Assembly: GCA_937951895.1 (NCBI GenBank) | Contig: CALFER010000087.1 | Span: 14,829-78,828, forward strand | Direction of reading: 5' to 3' | DNA: 64,000 nt | Origin: an uncultured bacterium | GTDB taxonomy: Bacteria; CSSED10-310; CALFER01 | Shown here: positions 1-7,578 of the stretch, piece by piece | Position numbering within the stretch: position 1 is the first letter of the stretch | Layout of the letters: the number at the start of each line of letters is the position of its first letter | Notes under the pieces: model-generated | Database searches by the model: none | The model's input: only the letters and a program-made list of their open reading frames with translations | Told to the model about the DNA's origin: nothing | Position numbers and translations under genes: made by a program

Positions 1-134
1 TGAATGACATGAAAGACAATGCCATGATCAGCCGGAGCGGGCTGGATGGTGAGATGGACATTCTTGCCGGAATGGAGTCCGATTCCACTGAAATGGATCT
101 CTGATCGAATGGTTTGCTGCATCGTTGTCGTCAT
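1..134 (-). CDS. lpxC: LpxC, UDP-3-O-acyl-N-acetylglucosamine deacetylase (5' part only)
   Basis: LpxC is the zinc deacetylase that commits lipid A synthesis; it acts in the cytoplasm. Only the first 44 codons are in the window; the gene runs off the left edge. The translation starts MTTTMQQTIRSEIHFSGIGL and continues with HSGKNVHLTIQPAPADHGI, which matches the characteristic LpxC N-terminus (SGIGLHSG, then PAPADxGIVF). The ATG at 134 has an AGGAGG on the - strand at 147-152 (12-base spacing); a second in-frame ATG at 122 is also possible and would match the usual family start more closely. It is divergent from the Ppx/GppA-like gene. The family call is confident from the motif; the catalytic region cannot be seen. 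Confidence 0.88.
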   Translation of the reverse strand, partial: MTTTMQQTIRSEIHFSGIGLHSGKNVHLTIQPAPADHGIVFHVI

Positions 135-194
135 CGTCCAAAGTTGCCTCCTGAGTAAGACGCAAACCTCTTCAGCAATTTTCATGCCATTGGT

Positions 195-223
195 ATTGAA
201 AACGATGAATGTATATAAATCAA
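195..223 (-). promoter_or_regulatory. Candidate sigma-70 promoter for lpxC
   Basis: On the - strand TTGATT (218-223) and TTCAAT (195-200) are separated by 17 bases, about 60 bases upstream of the lpxC start. The match is moderate and an overlapping TATATA lies in the spacer, so the exact start is uncertain. Confidence 0.38.
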
Positions 224-335
224 CGAGATAGGTTCAATCCGATGGTTCGACTTCTCTGTGAAGGTTGTTGCATCCCGGAGACAGGTGTGGCGAAATTGAA
301 ACGACTTGAAAAGCTTTGACGGCGTGAATGATCCG

Positions 336-1277
336 ATGGATAATCCTGCCATGCCCACGATACGTCCGCCCACATCTTTCCGCGCCGCCGTGCTCGATAT
401 CGGTTCCGTCTCCATCCGGTTGCTCGTTGTACGAACGGATCCCGGGCGACGGATGGAGATCGAGTTTGATCAGGGGATCATCACGCGTCTGATGTCGGGA
501 TTGACGGTTGATTCGGTGCTGACGGACGAAAGTATAAACCGGAGCCTCGATGCGATCACTTCTCTGGTTCAGTTCATCGTTGATCGCGCATCGTGCAGGG
601 TTCGATGCATCGGCACGCAGGCTTTGCGACACGCGAGGAATGCGGATTCTTTCATGCAGCAGGTGGAGCGTATCAGCGGGATTCCGGTTGAGGTCATCAG
701 TGCGGATCGTGAAGGACGGTTGGCCTGGCGCGGCTCGAGCGATCTTCTGGATCCGCAGTCTCTGCTGATGGATCTTGGCGGAGGCAGCACGGAACTGGTG
801 TTTGGGGATTGCGGGGGTGATCTGCGCGTTGTGAGCCTGCCCATCGGAGCCTCCAGGCCAGGTGCGATCCCCCGGAATCTCGGGTTCACCATCCTCCACA
901 GGGACGGCTCATCGAAGAATGCACACGTTCCGATATCCCGTCTGGTCTGTCTGGGAGGAACTGCAACGACGGTCGCATTCATGACGAAAGGGATTGAACG
1001 GTGGACGCATGGCTGTGTCCACGGTGTGGAGATCGGTCGGAGGGACATCGAGGCGGTCCGGGATCGTGTCATGCAAGCGATCGATACCGGTCATCACCTG
1101 CGATGGGGGATCGAACCGGGTCGACTCGAACTGCTCCCCTCCGGAATACAGATATTATTGGAGATCATGACCCGGATAGAGGTTGAAATGATGACGGTCA
1201 GTGAACAGGGAATTCGGTTCGGACTTGTTCGTGAGATGTTCGAATCGGATCTTTGCGGGAATCAGGCAGCCTTGTGA
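336..1277 (+). CDS. Ppx/GppA-family phosphatase
   Basis: Member of the exopolyphosphatase / guanosine pentaphosphate phosphohydrolase family (ASKHA fold), likely acting on polyphosphate or (p)ppGpp. Visible motifs: the N-terminal phosphate loop DIGSVSIRLL, the IGTQALRHA segment, EVISADREGRLA with the catalytic-type Glu, and the second phosphate motif LMDLGGGSTEL. At about 313 residues it is the short form with only the two-lobed phosphatase domain and no C-terminal HD region. The reading frame is open back to a TTG at 306; I chose the ATG at 336 (another is at 351), but none has a clear Shine-Dalgarno. It ends 16 bases into the convergent FmdB gene. Substrate cannot be told from sequence. Confidence 0.82.
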   Translation: MDNPAMPTIRPPTSFRAAVLDIGSVSIRLLVVRTDPGRRMEIEFDQGIITRLMSGLTVDSVLTDESINRSLDAITSLVQFIVDRASCRVRCIGTQALRHARNADSFMQQVERISGIPVEVISADREGRLAWRGSSDLLDPQSLLMDLGGGSTELVFGDCGGDLRVVSLPIGASRPGAIPRNLGFTILHRDGSSKNAHVPISRLVCLGGTATTVAFMTKGIERWTHGCVHGVEIGRRDIEAVRDRVMQAIDTGHHLRWGIEPGRLELLPSGIQILLEIMTRIEVEMMTVSEQGIRFGLVREMFESDLCGNQAAL

Positions 1278-1558
1278 GAATCGCCGCCATCGGGTTTGGC
1301 GGTTTCGGGTGCTGAAGGGGCGGGTGAGTCGGATCCGCTGGAATCGGATTGATGTGAGTGTGATGAACGACCGCGGCCGTGCGAAGGATGATCCGTGGCA
1401 TACCATCCGGATCCTTTGAGGATGAATGAGGTTCGTGAGATCACACGGTGTGCAGGCTGATGGCAGACCGGACACTCGTCGAGAGTTGACGCGGAGAAAC
1501 TCTGCTTTTTCTCGAATCGATGTGCGCATTCCGAGCAGAGATATTCATAGATGGGCAT
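1262..1558 (-). CDS. FmdB-family putative regulatory zinc-ribbon protein
   Basis: A 98-residue protein starting MPIYEYLCSEC, the hallmark of the FmdB/CxxC_CXXC_SSSS family. Two CxxC knuckles (CSEC at 8-11 and CPVC near 30) would bind one zinc, followed by the family's SFILKGSGWYATD segment. The C-terminal half is a low-complexity Ser/His/Pro/Asp tail, probably disordered. The ATG at 1558 is set by AGGAGG 5 bases upstream, so the longer frame up to 1642 is not translated. The family is often called regulatory, but no biochemical role is established. The 3' end overlaps the phosphatase gene by 16 bases. Confidence 0.88.
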   Translation of the reverse strand: MPIYEYLCSECAHRFEKKQSFSASTLDECPVCHQPAHRVISRTSFILKGSGWYATDHPSHGRGRSSHSHQSDSSGSDSPAPSAPETAKPDGGDSHKAA

Positions 1559-1613
1559 GGTTTCCTCCTGATTCGAAATCTCGGACGGCATCCGCCGCCG
1601 TTCGAACGCAAAG

Positions 1614-1642
1614 CTGATATTACATGTACGATCCTTTGTCAA
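1614..1642 (-). promoter_or_regulatory. Candidate promoter for the fmdB-like gene
   Basis: On the - strand a perfect TTGACA (1637-1642) is followed after 17 bases by TATCAG (1614-1619), about 55 bases before the ATG at 1558. Confidence 0.48.
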
Positions 1643-1704
1643 GGCGTGGATGATGGCTCATTCATCGGATCTGCCCCGAACCGGCCATTGATTTATCTGT
1701 TTGA

Positions 1705-1732
1705 TTGTGATAGGAAAACCGTCGGATATAGC
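1705..1732 (+). promoter_or_regulatory. Possible promoter for rimP-nusA-infB operon
   Basis: TTGTGA (1705-1710), 16-base spacer and TATAGC (1727-1732) lie about 60 bases before the rimP start. Both boxes are only partial matches, but the position is right for the operon's 5' end. Confidence 0.33.
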
Positions 1733-1794
1733 TTTCCAAAGCAGTGGATGACTCGATCCACTCTTTTTTTTCAATCGGAATAGGCAAGGAACGC

Positions 1795-2253
1795 GTGAAC
1801 CGGGAAACACAGATTCAGAAGTTGAAAGCGCTTGTCGAGCCGGCTCTCGAAGAGCTGGATCTCGAACTTTTGGACCTCCAGTATGTGCCGCACAAGCGCA
1901 GGAGTCAGTTGCGGATCACCATCGATCGGCCGGATCGCGCCATCTCCATTGATGATTGTCAAACCGCCAGCAGGCATGTCGCGCAACGCCTGGACCTCGA
2001 TGACCCGATCTTCGGTTCCTACAATCTCGAGGTTTCGTCTCCAGGTTTCAAACGGATCCTGCGTGTTCCAAAGGATCTGCCGCGATTTATCGGCCATCGT
2101 ATCCGGGTAACTCTCGGAGAAGCCATCAACGGCCGGAAAGTCTGGATAGGCATTTTAACGTCGGTATCGGATTCGCTGGTGCTGGCCCAGACGGAAGCAG
2201 GTGATCTGATGATTCCGCTGGGTTTGATAGCGCGCGCGCATCTGGACGATTGA
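1795..2253 (+). CDS. rimP: Ribosome maturation factor RimP
   Basis: RimP helps assemble the 30S subunit head. The 152-residue product has the two expected domains: an N-terminal alpha/beta part with LELLDLQYVP, LRITIDRPD and the conserved ISIDDCQTASRHVAQRLD, then NLEVSSPGFKRIL (the family's YxLEVSSPGxxRxL) and a C-terminal SH3-like barrel from about 85. GTG at 1795 with AAGGA at 1786-1790 gives the usual family length; the open frame back to 1744 is probably untranslated. It stands 32 bases before nusA, in the common rimP-nusA-infB order. Confidence 0.93.
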   Translation: MNRETQIQKLKALVEPALEELDLELLDLQYVPHKRRSQLRITIDRPDRAISIDDCQTASRHVAQRLDLDDPIFGSYNLEVSSPGFKRILRVPKDLPRFIGHRIRVTLGEAINGRKVWIGILTSVSDSLVLAQTEAGDLMIPLGLIARAHLDD

Positions 2254-2285
2254 TCACAAATCTGTAACAGGGATGGGAAAGAGGA

Positions 2286-3632
2286 ATGAACAAGCCGGGT
2301 AGTGACATTTTGCAAATCTTGGATCAACTGGGTAAGGATCGGGGCATCGATCGTGAGGTATTGATCGAGGCGATTGAGATTTCAGTCGTGCAGGCCGCGA
2401 AAAAGCACCTCAAAAGCTCAGAAAATCTCGAGGCGCATTTCAACCGTGAAACCGGAAAGATCGAACTGTATACGATCAAGACGGTGGTCGATGACGTTAA
2501 AGATCCGGATCTCGAGATTTCGCTGGTGAAAGCGCGGGATATTTTCGATGATGTCGAATCCGGAGAGGAGATCGAAATCCGGCGCGATTTCGATGAACTC
2601 GGACGCATCGCAGCCCAGACCGCCAAACAGGTCATTCTGCAGAAAGTCCGGGAAGCCGAGCGCGACAACATTCACAATCACTTCAAAGATCGCACCAATG
2701 ATCTCGTCAATGGCATCGTTCTGCGCATGGAACGAGGAAACATATTTGTTGATCTGGGGAAGGGGGAGGCTCTGCTGCCGCGAACGGAACAATCACCTCG
2801 CGACCGTTTTCATCGCGGCGACCGCATCCGAGCGCTGCTCAAAGAAGTCAAGAAGAATCCTCAGGGTGCGCAACTGATTCTGTCGAGAGCGGATTCCATT
2901 TTCATCAACAAGCTCTTCGAGATGGAAGTGCCGGAAATTTACGAGCGGATCGTCGAGATCAAGGGATGTGTCAGGGAACCCGGTGGCCGATCAAAAATCT
3001 GCGTGTTGTCGCATGACCACAACGTCGACCCCGTCGGGGCATGTGTCGGCATCAAAGGCGCTCGTGTGCAGTCGGTTGTGCGTGAATTGAGAGGTGAAAA
3101 CATCGACATCATCGCCTGGACGGAAGACCCGGTCATCTTTATTTCCAATGCCCTGTCGCCGGCTCAGGTCAATCGGGTGGAATTGGATCCCCTCAGCCAT
3201 TCGGCTCGCGTAACCGTCTCGGATGATCAACTCTCACTGGCCATCGGGAAAAAAGGTCAGAATGTCCGTCTTGCCGCGAAGCTGACCGGATGGAAGATCG
3301 AGATCAAGAGTGAGACCGAGGTCGAGAAGGACCGGGAGATCCGGAAACGAAAAATTGAGGAGGCCGTTGAAAAGTTCAAGATGATACCGGGATTGTCGGA
3401 AGCAACGGCTCGGTTCTTGACCGAACGATATTTATCGTATAGACAGCTCGCAGCAGCCGACAGTGCCTGGATCTCCGGGATACCGGGCATCAATCGGGAT
3501 ACGGTACCGTCGATCATTGCATTTGCATCCGAAAACCTGGAGCCGGACGAGTTGCCGCCAGCTGCCGAGGGAAGCGATGATCCAGGAAACTTGGCGGTAA
3601 CGGACGATATCACGAGAGATATCGAGGCGTAG
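2286..3632 (+). CDS. nusA: Transcription termination/antitermination protein NusA
   Basis: NusA binds RNA polymerase and controls pausing, termination and antitermination. The 448-residue protein shows the N-terminal polymerase-binding domain (1-130), an S1 domain from about 140 (GIVLRMERGNIFVDLG), KH1 with the GACVGIKGARVQSVVREL motif and KH2 with LSLAIGKKGQNVRLAAKL. A helix-hairpin-helix-like C-terminal part follows from about 365 (MIPGLSEATARFL ... GIPGINRD), ending in an acidic tail. The ATG follows a GAGGA that sits unusually close. It is the second gene of the rimP-nusA-infB operon. No ylxR or L7Ae-type gene lies between it and infB. Confidence 0.96.
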   Translation: MNKPGSDILQILDQLGKDRGIDREVLIEAIEISVVQAAKKHLKSSENLEAHFNRETGKIELYTIKTVVDDVKDPDLEISLVKARDIFDDVESGEEIEIRRDFDELGRIAAQTAKQVILQKVREAERDNIHNHFKDRTNDLVNGIVLRMERGNIFVDLGKGEALLPRTEQSPRDRFHRGDRIRALLKEVKKNPQGAQLILSRADSIFINKLFEMEVPEIYERIVEIKGCVREPGGRSKICVLSHDHNVDPVGACVGIKGARVQSVVRELRGENIDIIAWTEDPVIFISNALSPAQVNRVELDPLSHSARVTVSDDQLSLAIGKKGQNVRLAAKLTGWKIEIKSETEVEKDREIRKRKIEEAVEKFKMIPGLSEATARFLTERYLSYRQLAAADSAWISGIPGINRDTVPSIIAFASENLEPDELPPAAEGSDDPGNLAVTDDITRDIEA

Positions 3633-3668
3633 CGTTCGAGAGGATTTCGTGGAGGAAGGGGTTACGAT

Positions 3669-5606
3669 ATGACCATCAAGGAACTTGCCAAGGAACTTGG
3701 CGTAACGACGGACGTGATCGGCCGTGCACTTAAAAAACTGAATGCGGGCGATCCGGGCAAAAACGCAGAACTCGATGATGCGATTGCCCAGAAAGTCCGT
3801 CACACGATCGCTCCGAAGAAGAACGACTCACAGGCACAGGCCTCCTCCGAAAAAGGATCCCGATCGGAAGTCGTCGGAAATGAAATTCTGCTCGACGGCC
3901 AGCTCACGGTCAAGGCATTCGCCGATCTGCTCGGGATTCCCGGAGCGAAAATCGTCGCCGAATTGATCAAGATGGGCAAGATGCTGCCGTTGTCCGCAAT
4001 TCTGGAAGCGGAAATTGCTGAAAAATTGGCTGAAAAGCTGGGATACAAACTGATTTCGGTGGAAGAAAAAGCGCCGGAGACGGAATACATCGATCCATCG
4101 ACTCTTCAGACTCGCCCTCCTGTCGTTACGGTTATGGGGCATGTCGACCATGGAAAAACAACGCTGCTCGACGCAATACGCGCGACTCATGTGGCGGATC
4201 GCGAGGCGGGGGGGATCACCCAGCATATCGGTGCTTCATGGGTCAATCTCCCGGAAGGCCGCGTCGTGTTCCTCGACACGCCGGGCCATGAAGCATTCAC
4301 GAAACTGCGTGCTCGAGGCGCGCATGTCACGGACATCGTCATTCTCATCGTCGCTGCCGATGACGGCATCATGCCTCAGACGATCGAGGCGATCAATCAT
4401 TCGCGCGATGCCGGCGTCCCGATCATTGTCGCCATCAACAAGATCGATAAAAGCAACGCGGACATCGATCGGGTCAAGCACGAACTGGTCGCTCAAAATC
4501 TGGTGCCGGAGGAATGGGGCGGGCAAACTCAGATGGTTGCCATCTCGGCCAAGAAAAAAGAAGGCATCAAAGAGTTGCTCGAGCTGGTTCTGCTGCAGGC
4601 TGAAATCATGGATCTCAAGGCCGATTACGATTGCCTCGCGGAAGGTGTCGTCATCGAATCCAAACTCGATGTCGGAAAGGGCCCCGTTGCGACGGTCATG
4701 GTCAAAAAAGGTGTGCTCCGGTGTGGCGATCCGGTTGTGACCGGGCTTCATTGGGGACGCATCCGGAACATGCTCGACTGGACGGGAAAAGCCATATCCT
4801 CAGCCGGGCCGTCGACCCCGGTCGAAATTCTCGGATTGTCCGGCGTTCCCAAAGCCGGAGACCTTTTCAGGGTCGCGGAAAACGAAAAGATCGCGAAGGA
4901 AACCGCAACATCCCGGCAGAAGGAATTTCACGAAAAATCTCTCGTCCGAACCAACAAGATCACGTTCGACGATCTGTTCAGTCAGATTCAGACCGGAAAC
5001 GTCAAAGAGCTCAAGGTCGTGCTCAAAGCGGATGCCCAGGGGTCGGCCGAGGCCATCGAGGATTCTCTCACCAAACTCAGTTCCGGCGAAGTCCAGATCA
5101 AGATCATTCATTCCGGTATCGGGGCGATTACCGATAATGATGTCATGCTTGCATCTGCATCGAACGGTGTCATTCTCGGATTCAACGTCCGCCCCGTCGC
5201 GTCGACTCGCGCGCTTGCAGACCGTGAAAAGGTCGAAATCCGGACGTATCGGATCATTTATGAGATGATCGAAGAGGTGAAAGCCGCTCTCAAAGGTATG
5301 CTTGACCCGGTCATTCAGGAAGTCGTTCAGGGGCAGGCAGAAGTCCGGGCGACATTCAATGTCCCGAAGATCGGAACGGTGGCCGGCTGTCAGGTCACGA
5401 CCGGCCGGATCACGCGCGCATCCTCGATCCGGCTGATCCGCGAAGGAATCGTTGTCTGGGAGGGGAAACTCGCGACCCTCCGTCGCTTCAAGGACGACGT
5501 CAAGGAAGTCACCCATGGGTTTGAATGTGGAATCGGTCTGGACGGATACCATGATGTCAAGATCGGCGATGTTTTCGAAGCATTCACCATGGAGGAAGTC
5601 AAGTAG
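3669..5606 (+). CDS. infB: Translation initiation factor IF-2
   Basis: IF-2 is the GTPase that places initiator tRNA on the ribosome. Two IF2_N-type helical modules are visible (residues 1-50, MTIKELAKELGV; and about 75-125, LTVKAFADLLGI). The GTPase domain follows with G1 GHVDHGKT at 157-164, G3 DTPGHE and G4 NKID. Domains II-IV include the ADAQGSAEAI and fMet-tRNA-binding C-terminal regions. At 645 residues it is a short form: the long charged linker of enterobacterial IF-2 is missing. A strong GGAGGAAGGGG precedes the ATG. ylxP follows 8 bases later. Confidence 0.97.
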   Translation: MTIKELAKELGVTTDVIGRALKKLNAGDPGKNAELDDAIAQKVRHTIAPKKNDSQAQASSEKGSRSEVVGNEILLDGQLTVKAFADLLGIPGAKIVAELIKMGKMLPLSAILEAEIAEKLAEKLGYKLISVEEKAPETEYIDPSTLQTRPPVVTVMGHVDHGKTTLLDAIRATHVADREAGGITQHIGASWVNLPEGRVVFLDTPGHEAFTKLRARGAHVTDIVILIVAADDGIMPQTIEAINHSRDAGVPIIVAINKIDKSNADIDRVKHELVAQNLVPEEWGGQTQMVAISAKKKEGIKELLELVLLQAEIMDLKADYDCLAEGVVIESKLDVGKGPVATVMVKKGVLRCGDPVVTGLHWGRIRNMLDWTGKAISSAGPSTPVEILGLSGVPKAGDLFRVAENEKIAKETATSRQKEFHEKSLVRTNKITFDDLFSQIQTGNVKELKVVLKADAQGSAEAIEDSLTKLSSGEVQIKIIHSGIGAITDNDVMLASASNGVILGFNVRPVASTRALADREKVEIRTYRIIYEMIEEVKAALKGMLDPVIQEVVQGQAEVRATFNVPKIGTVAGCQVTTGRITRASSIRLIREGIVVWEGKLATLRRFKDDVKEVTHGFECGIGLDGYHDVKIGDVFEAFTMEEVK

Positions 5607-5614
5607 TTCGTCTC

Positions 5615-5896
5615 ATGATTGTCGGTGTCTGCTGGGTCGATCTCCATGTGATTGGCGCTCGATCCCTCAAAGATAAAAGAAGAATCATCAAATCGATCAA
5701 GGAACGAATTCGAGGTTCGTACAATGTGTCCGCGGCAGAAGTCGGATCGCTGGATATCTGGCAGCGCGCGGAACTCGGGTTCGCATGCGTCGGGAATGAG
5801 CAGACTCGCATCCAACACACGCTCTCGACTCTCATCGATCGTTTTCGAATGGATCCGGATGTGTCATTGATCGATTACACGATCGAGATCCTGTAA
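5615..5896 (+). CDS. ylxP: DUF503 family protein (YlxP-like)
   Basis: A 93-residue protein of the DUF503/YlxP family, which commonly sits between infB and rbfA. The visible family pattern is the N-terminal VGVCWVDLHVIGARSLKDKR, the central SAAEVGSLDIWQRAELGFACVG, and a C-terminal helix plus IEIL strand. Its function is not firmly known; its invariable place in the ribosome-maturation operon suggests a role in 30S maturation or RNA binding. It starts 8 bases after infB and ends 11 bases before rbfA, so it is very likely co-transcribed. Confidence 0.88.
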   Translation: MIVGVCWVDLHVIGARSLKDKRRIIKSIKERIRGSYNVSAAEVGSLDIWQRAELGFACVGNEQTRIQHTLSTLIDRFRMDPDVSLIDYTIEIL

Positions 5897-5907
5897 CAGA
5901 GGCCAAT

Positions 5908-6282
5908 GTGAAAAAGCATCGCCAGGAACGTGTTTCAGACCTGATTGCACACGAGATTTCCATCATACTTCACAACGAGTCGGCCGATAACCGATTCATG
6001 CTCACAACGATCACAGGCGCAAAGATGAGTCGGGATCTGAAGATCGCGTATGTCTATGTATCCATGATCGGTCCGGAAGCCGAGCGCGATAATCTGATGA
6101 CGGAACTCGTTGATAACTCCAGAGTCTATCGGACCGAGATCGGTCATCGCTTGAGGTTGAAGTACACGCCCGAGATTCATTTCATCTACGATGATTCTGT
6201 CGAACGCGGCGTCAGGCTGGTGGAGGAGATCGAGGCGTTGAATCGGGAGACCCGCAGCGAGAACGGTGACGATTCCGAGTGA
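5908..6282 (+). CDS. rbfA: 30S ribosome-binding factor RbfA
   Basis: RbfA is a KH-fold protein that assists late 30S maturation and 16S 5'-end processing. The 124-residue product shows RQERVSDLIAHEISIIL at the N-terminus, the central SRDLKIAYVYVSM strand and the conserved LKYTPEIHFIYDDSVERG, followed by a short charged tail. The GTG start at 5908 has CAGAGG just upstream; an ATG two bases earlier is out of frame and followed at once by a stop. The end overlaps truB by four bases (GTGA), indicating translational coupling. Confidence 0.95.
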   Translation: MKKHRQERVSDLIAHEISIILHNESADNRFMLTTITGAKMSRDLKIAYVYVSMIGPEAERDNLMTELVDNSRVYRTEIGHRLRLKYTPEIHFIYDDSVERGVRLVEEIEALNRETRSENGDDSE

Positions 6283-7208
6283 ACGGGGTTTTGCTGATCG
6301 ACAAACCGGTTGGGATGACTTCGCGGGCCATCGTTGATCTCTGCATTCGTAAGACGGGAATCAAATCGATCGGCCATGCCGGCACTCTCGATCCTTTCGC
6401 CTCCGGCCTTCTCCCTATCTGTTTCGGCCATGCCACAAAACTTGTTTCTTACATCCACCTCGGCGTCAAAACCTATCGCACCGTCATCCGTCTCGGACGA
6501 TGCACCGAAACATGTGATGATACCGGGCGTGTGATCTGGGACTCCACGGCATTCCCGCCATTTTGTACAGCGCAGCTGTCTCATGTCCTGAATCGGTTTG
6601 TGGGGCTGATCCGCCAGAAAACACCGCTCTATTCGGCCCGGAAAGTCAAGGGTCGTCGTTTGTACACATTCGCACGGCGTTCCGAATCGGTTGTTTTACC
6701 GACCAAAGACGTCAGGATCGATCGAATTCAAATGCTCGAATATCGCCATCCGGATCTCATGTGTGAGATCGATTGTTCGACCGGCACCTACATCCGTCAG
6801 CTCGGTTACGACATCGGGGTGAGCCTTGGATGCGGGGCGATGTTGACGAGTCTTCGCAGGTTGAGAGTCGGCGAGTATCGGGTGGAGGATGCGATCCGGC
6901 CGGATGTCCGCGAGTTCGATGCGGCGATGATCCGCAGACGACTTCTGAACCCGGCGACCGCTGCAAGTGCACTCAGGACCCTCACCATTCATCCGTCTTC
7001 GGAAGCGAAGGCGCGCAATGGCATCAGTCTGACGGCAGACGATCTCTGCGGGGAATCGCTCGCCTTCTCGCCAAACGGTGAGAATGTGGCCGTTTTATCT
7101 GAAAGCGGCGTTCTCATCAGCATCTGCCGCATGGAGGCGCAGGACCGTGAGCAAAATAGTGGGAATTTCGTTTTGAAAACGGTTCGCGTAATTGATATAA
7201 GCAGATAG
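6279..7208 (+). CDS. truB: tRNA pseudouridine(55) synthase TruB
   Basis: TruB makes pseudouridine 55 in the T-loop of tRNAs. The catalytic motif GHAGTLDPFASGLL carries the nucleophile Asp38, preceded by the typical GVLLIDKPVGMTS start. Later family signatures include KTYRTVIRLG, the Tyr-containing QKTPLYSARKVKGRRLY and the CSTGTYIRQLGYDIG strand. The C-terminal region (240-309) is a PUA-like extension with limited similarity to the E. coli form. The start overlaps rbfA by 4 bases. The promoter for rpsO lies inside its last 40 bases. Confidence 0.96.
   Translation: MNGVLLIDKPVGMTSRAIVDLCIRKTGIKSIGHAGTLDPFASGLLPICFGHATKLVSYIHLGVKTYRTVIRLGRCTETCDDTGRVIWDSTAFPPFCTAQLSHVLNRFVGLIRQKTPLYSARKVKGRRLYTFARRSESVVLPTKDVRIDRIQMLEYRHPDLMCEIDCSTGTYIRQLGYDIGVSLGCGAMLTSLRRLRVGEYRVEDAIRPDVREFDAAMIRRRLLNPATAASALRTLTIHPSSEAKARNGISLTADDLCGESLAFSPNGENVAVLSESGVLISICRMEAQDREQNSGNFVLKTVRVIDISR
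7173..7201 (+). promoter_or_regulatory. Promoter for rpsO-pnp
   Basis: TTGAAA (7173-7178), exactly 17 bases, then TATAAG (7196-7201), inside the 3' end of truB. It would give rpsO a leader of about 75 bases, long enough for the S15 autoregulation known in other bacteria, though I cannot show a specific fold. Confidence 0.6.
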
Positions 7209-7281
7209 CGAACGACTCCTGATGGTTCAACTGTCAACTTTCGGGGGTGGATGAAAACATTCAAATGGAGGTTATCTTTCA

Positions 7282-7551
7282 ATGGCTCAGGATCACGAAC
7301 GTAAACAGGAAATTATCTCGAAGCACAGAATTCACGAGAAGGATACGGGTTCCCCGTTTGTCCAGATCGCTCTCCTCACGCAGCGGATTGTCGAATTGAC
7401 CGAGCATTTCAAGGATCATCCGCACGATCATCATTCCCGTCTGGGGCTGCTCCGACTTGTCAGCAAACGCCGACGGCTTCTTGATTATCTCAAGCGCAAG
7501 GATGTTTCGAAGTACCAGGAAATCATCAAGGAACTCGGAATCCGCAAGTAA
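7282..7551 (+). CDS. rpsO: 30S ribosomal protein S15
   Basis: S15 is a primary 16S rRNA binder in the 30S platform. The 89-residue sequence has the family length and the conserved core: DTGSPFVQIALLTQRI, LTEHFKDHPHDHHSRLGLLR and KRRRLLDYLKRKD. A TGGAGG lies upstream of the ATG. It is followed 27 bases later by pnp, the widespread rpsO-pnp arrangement. Confidence 0.98.
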   Translation: MAQDHERKQEIISKHRIHEKDTGSPFVQIALLTQRIVELTEHFKDHPHDHHSRLGLLRLVSKRRRLLDYLKRKDVSKYQEIIKELGIRK

Positions 7552-7578
7552 TCGAATCTCGCGAAAGGAACTGAAAGT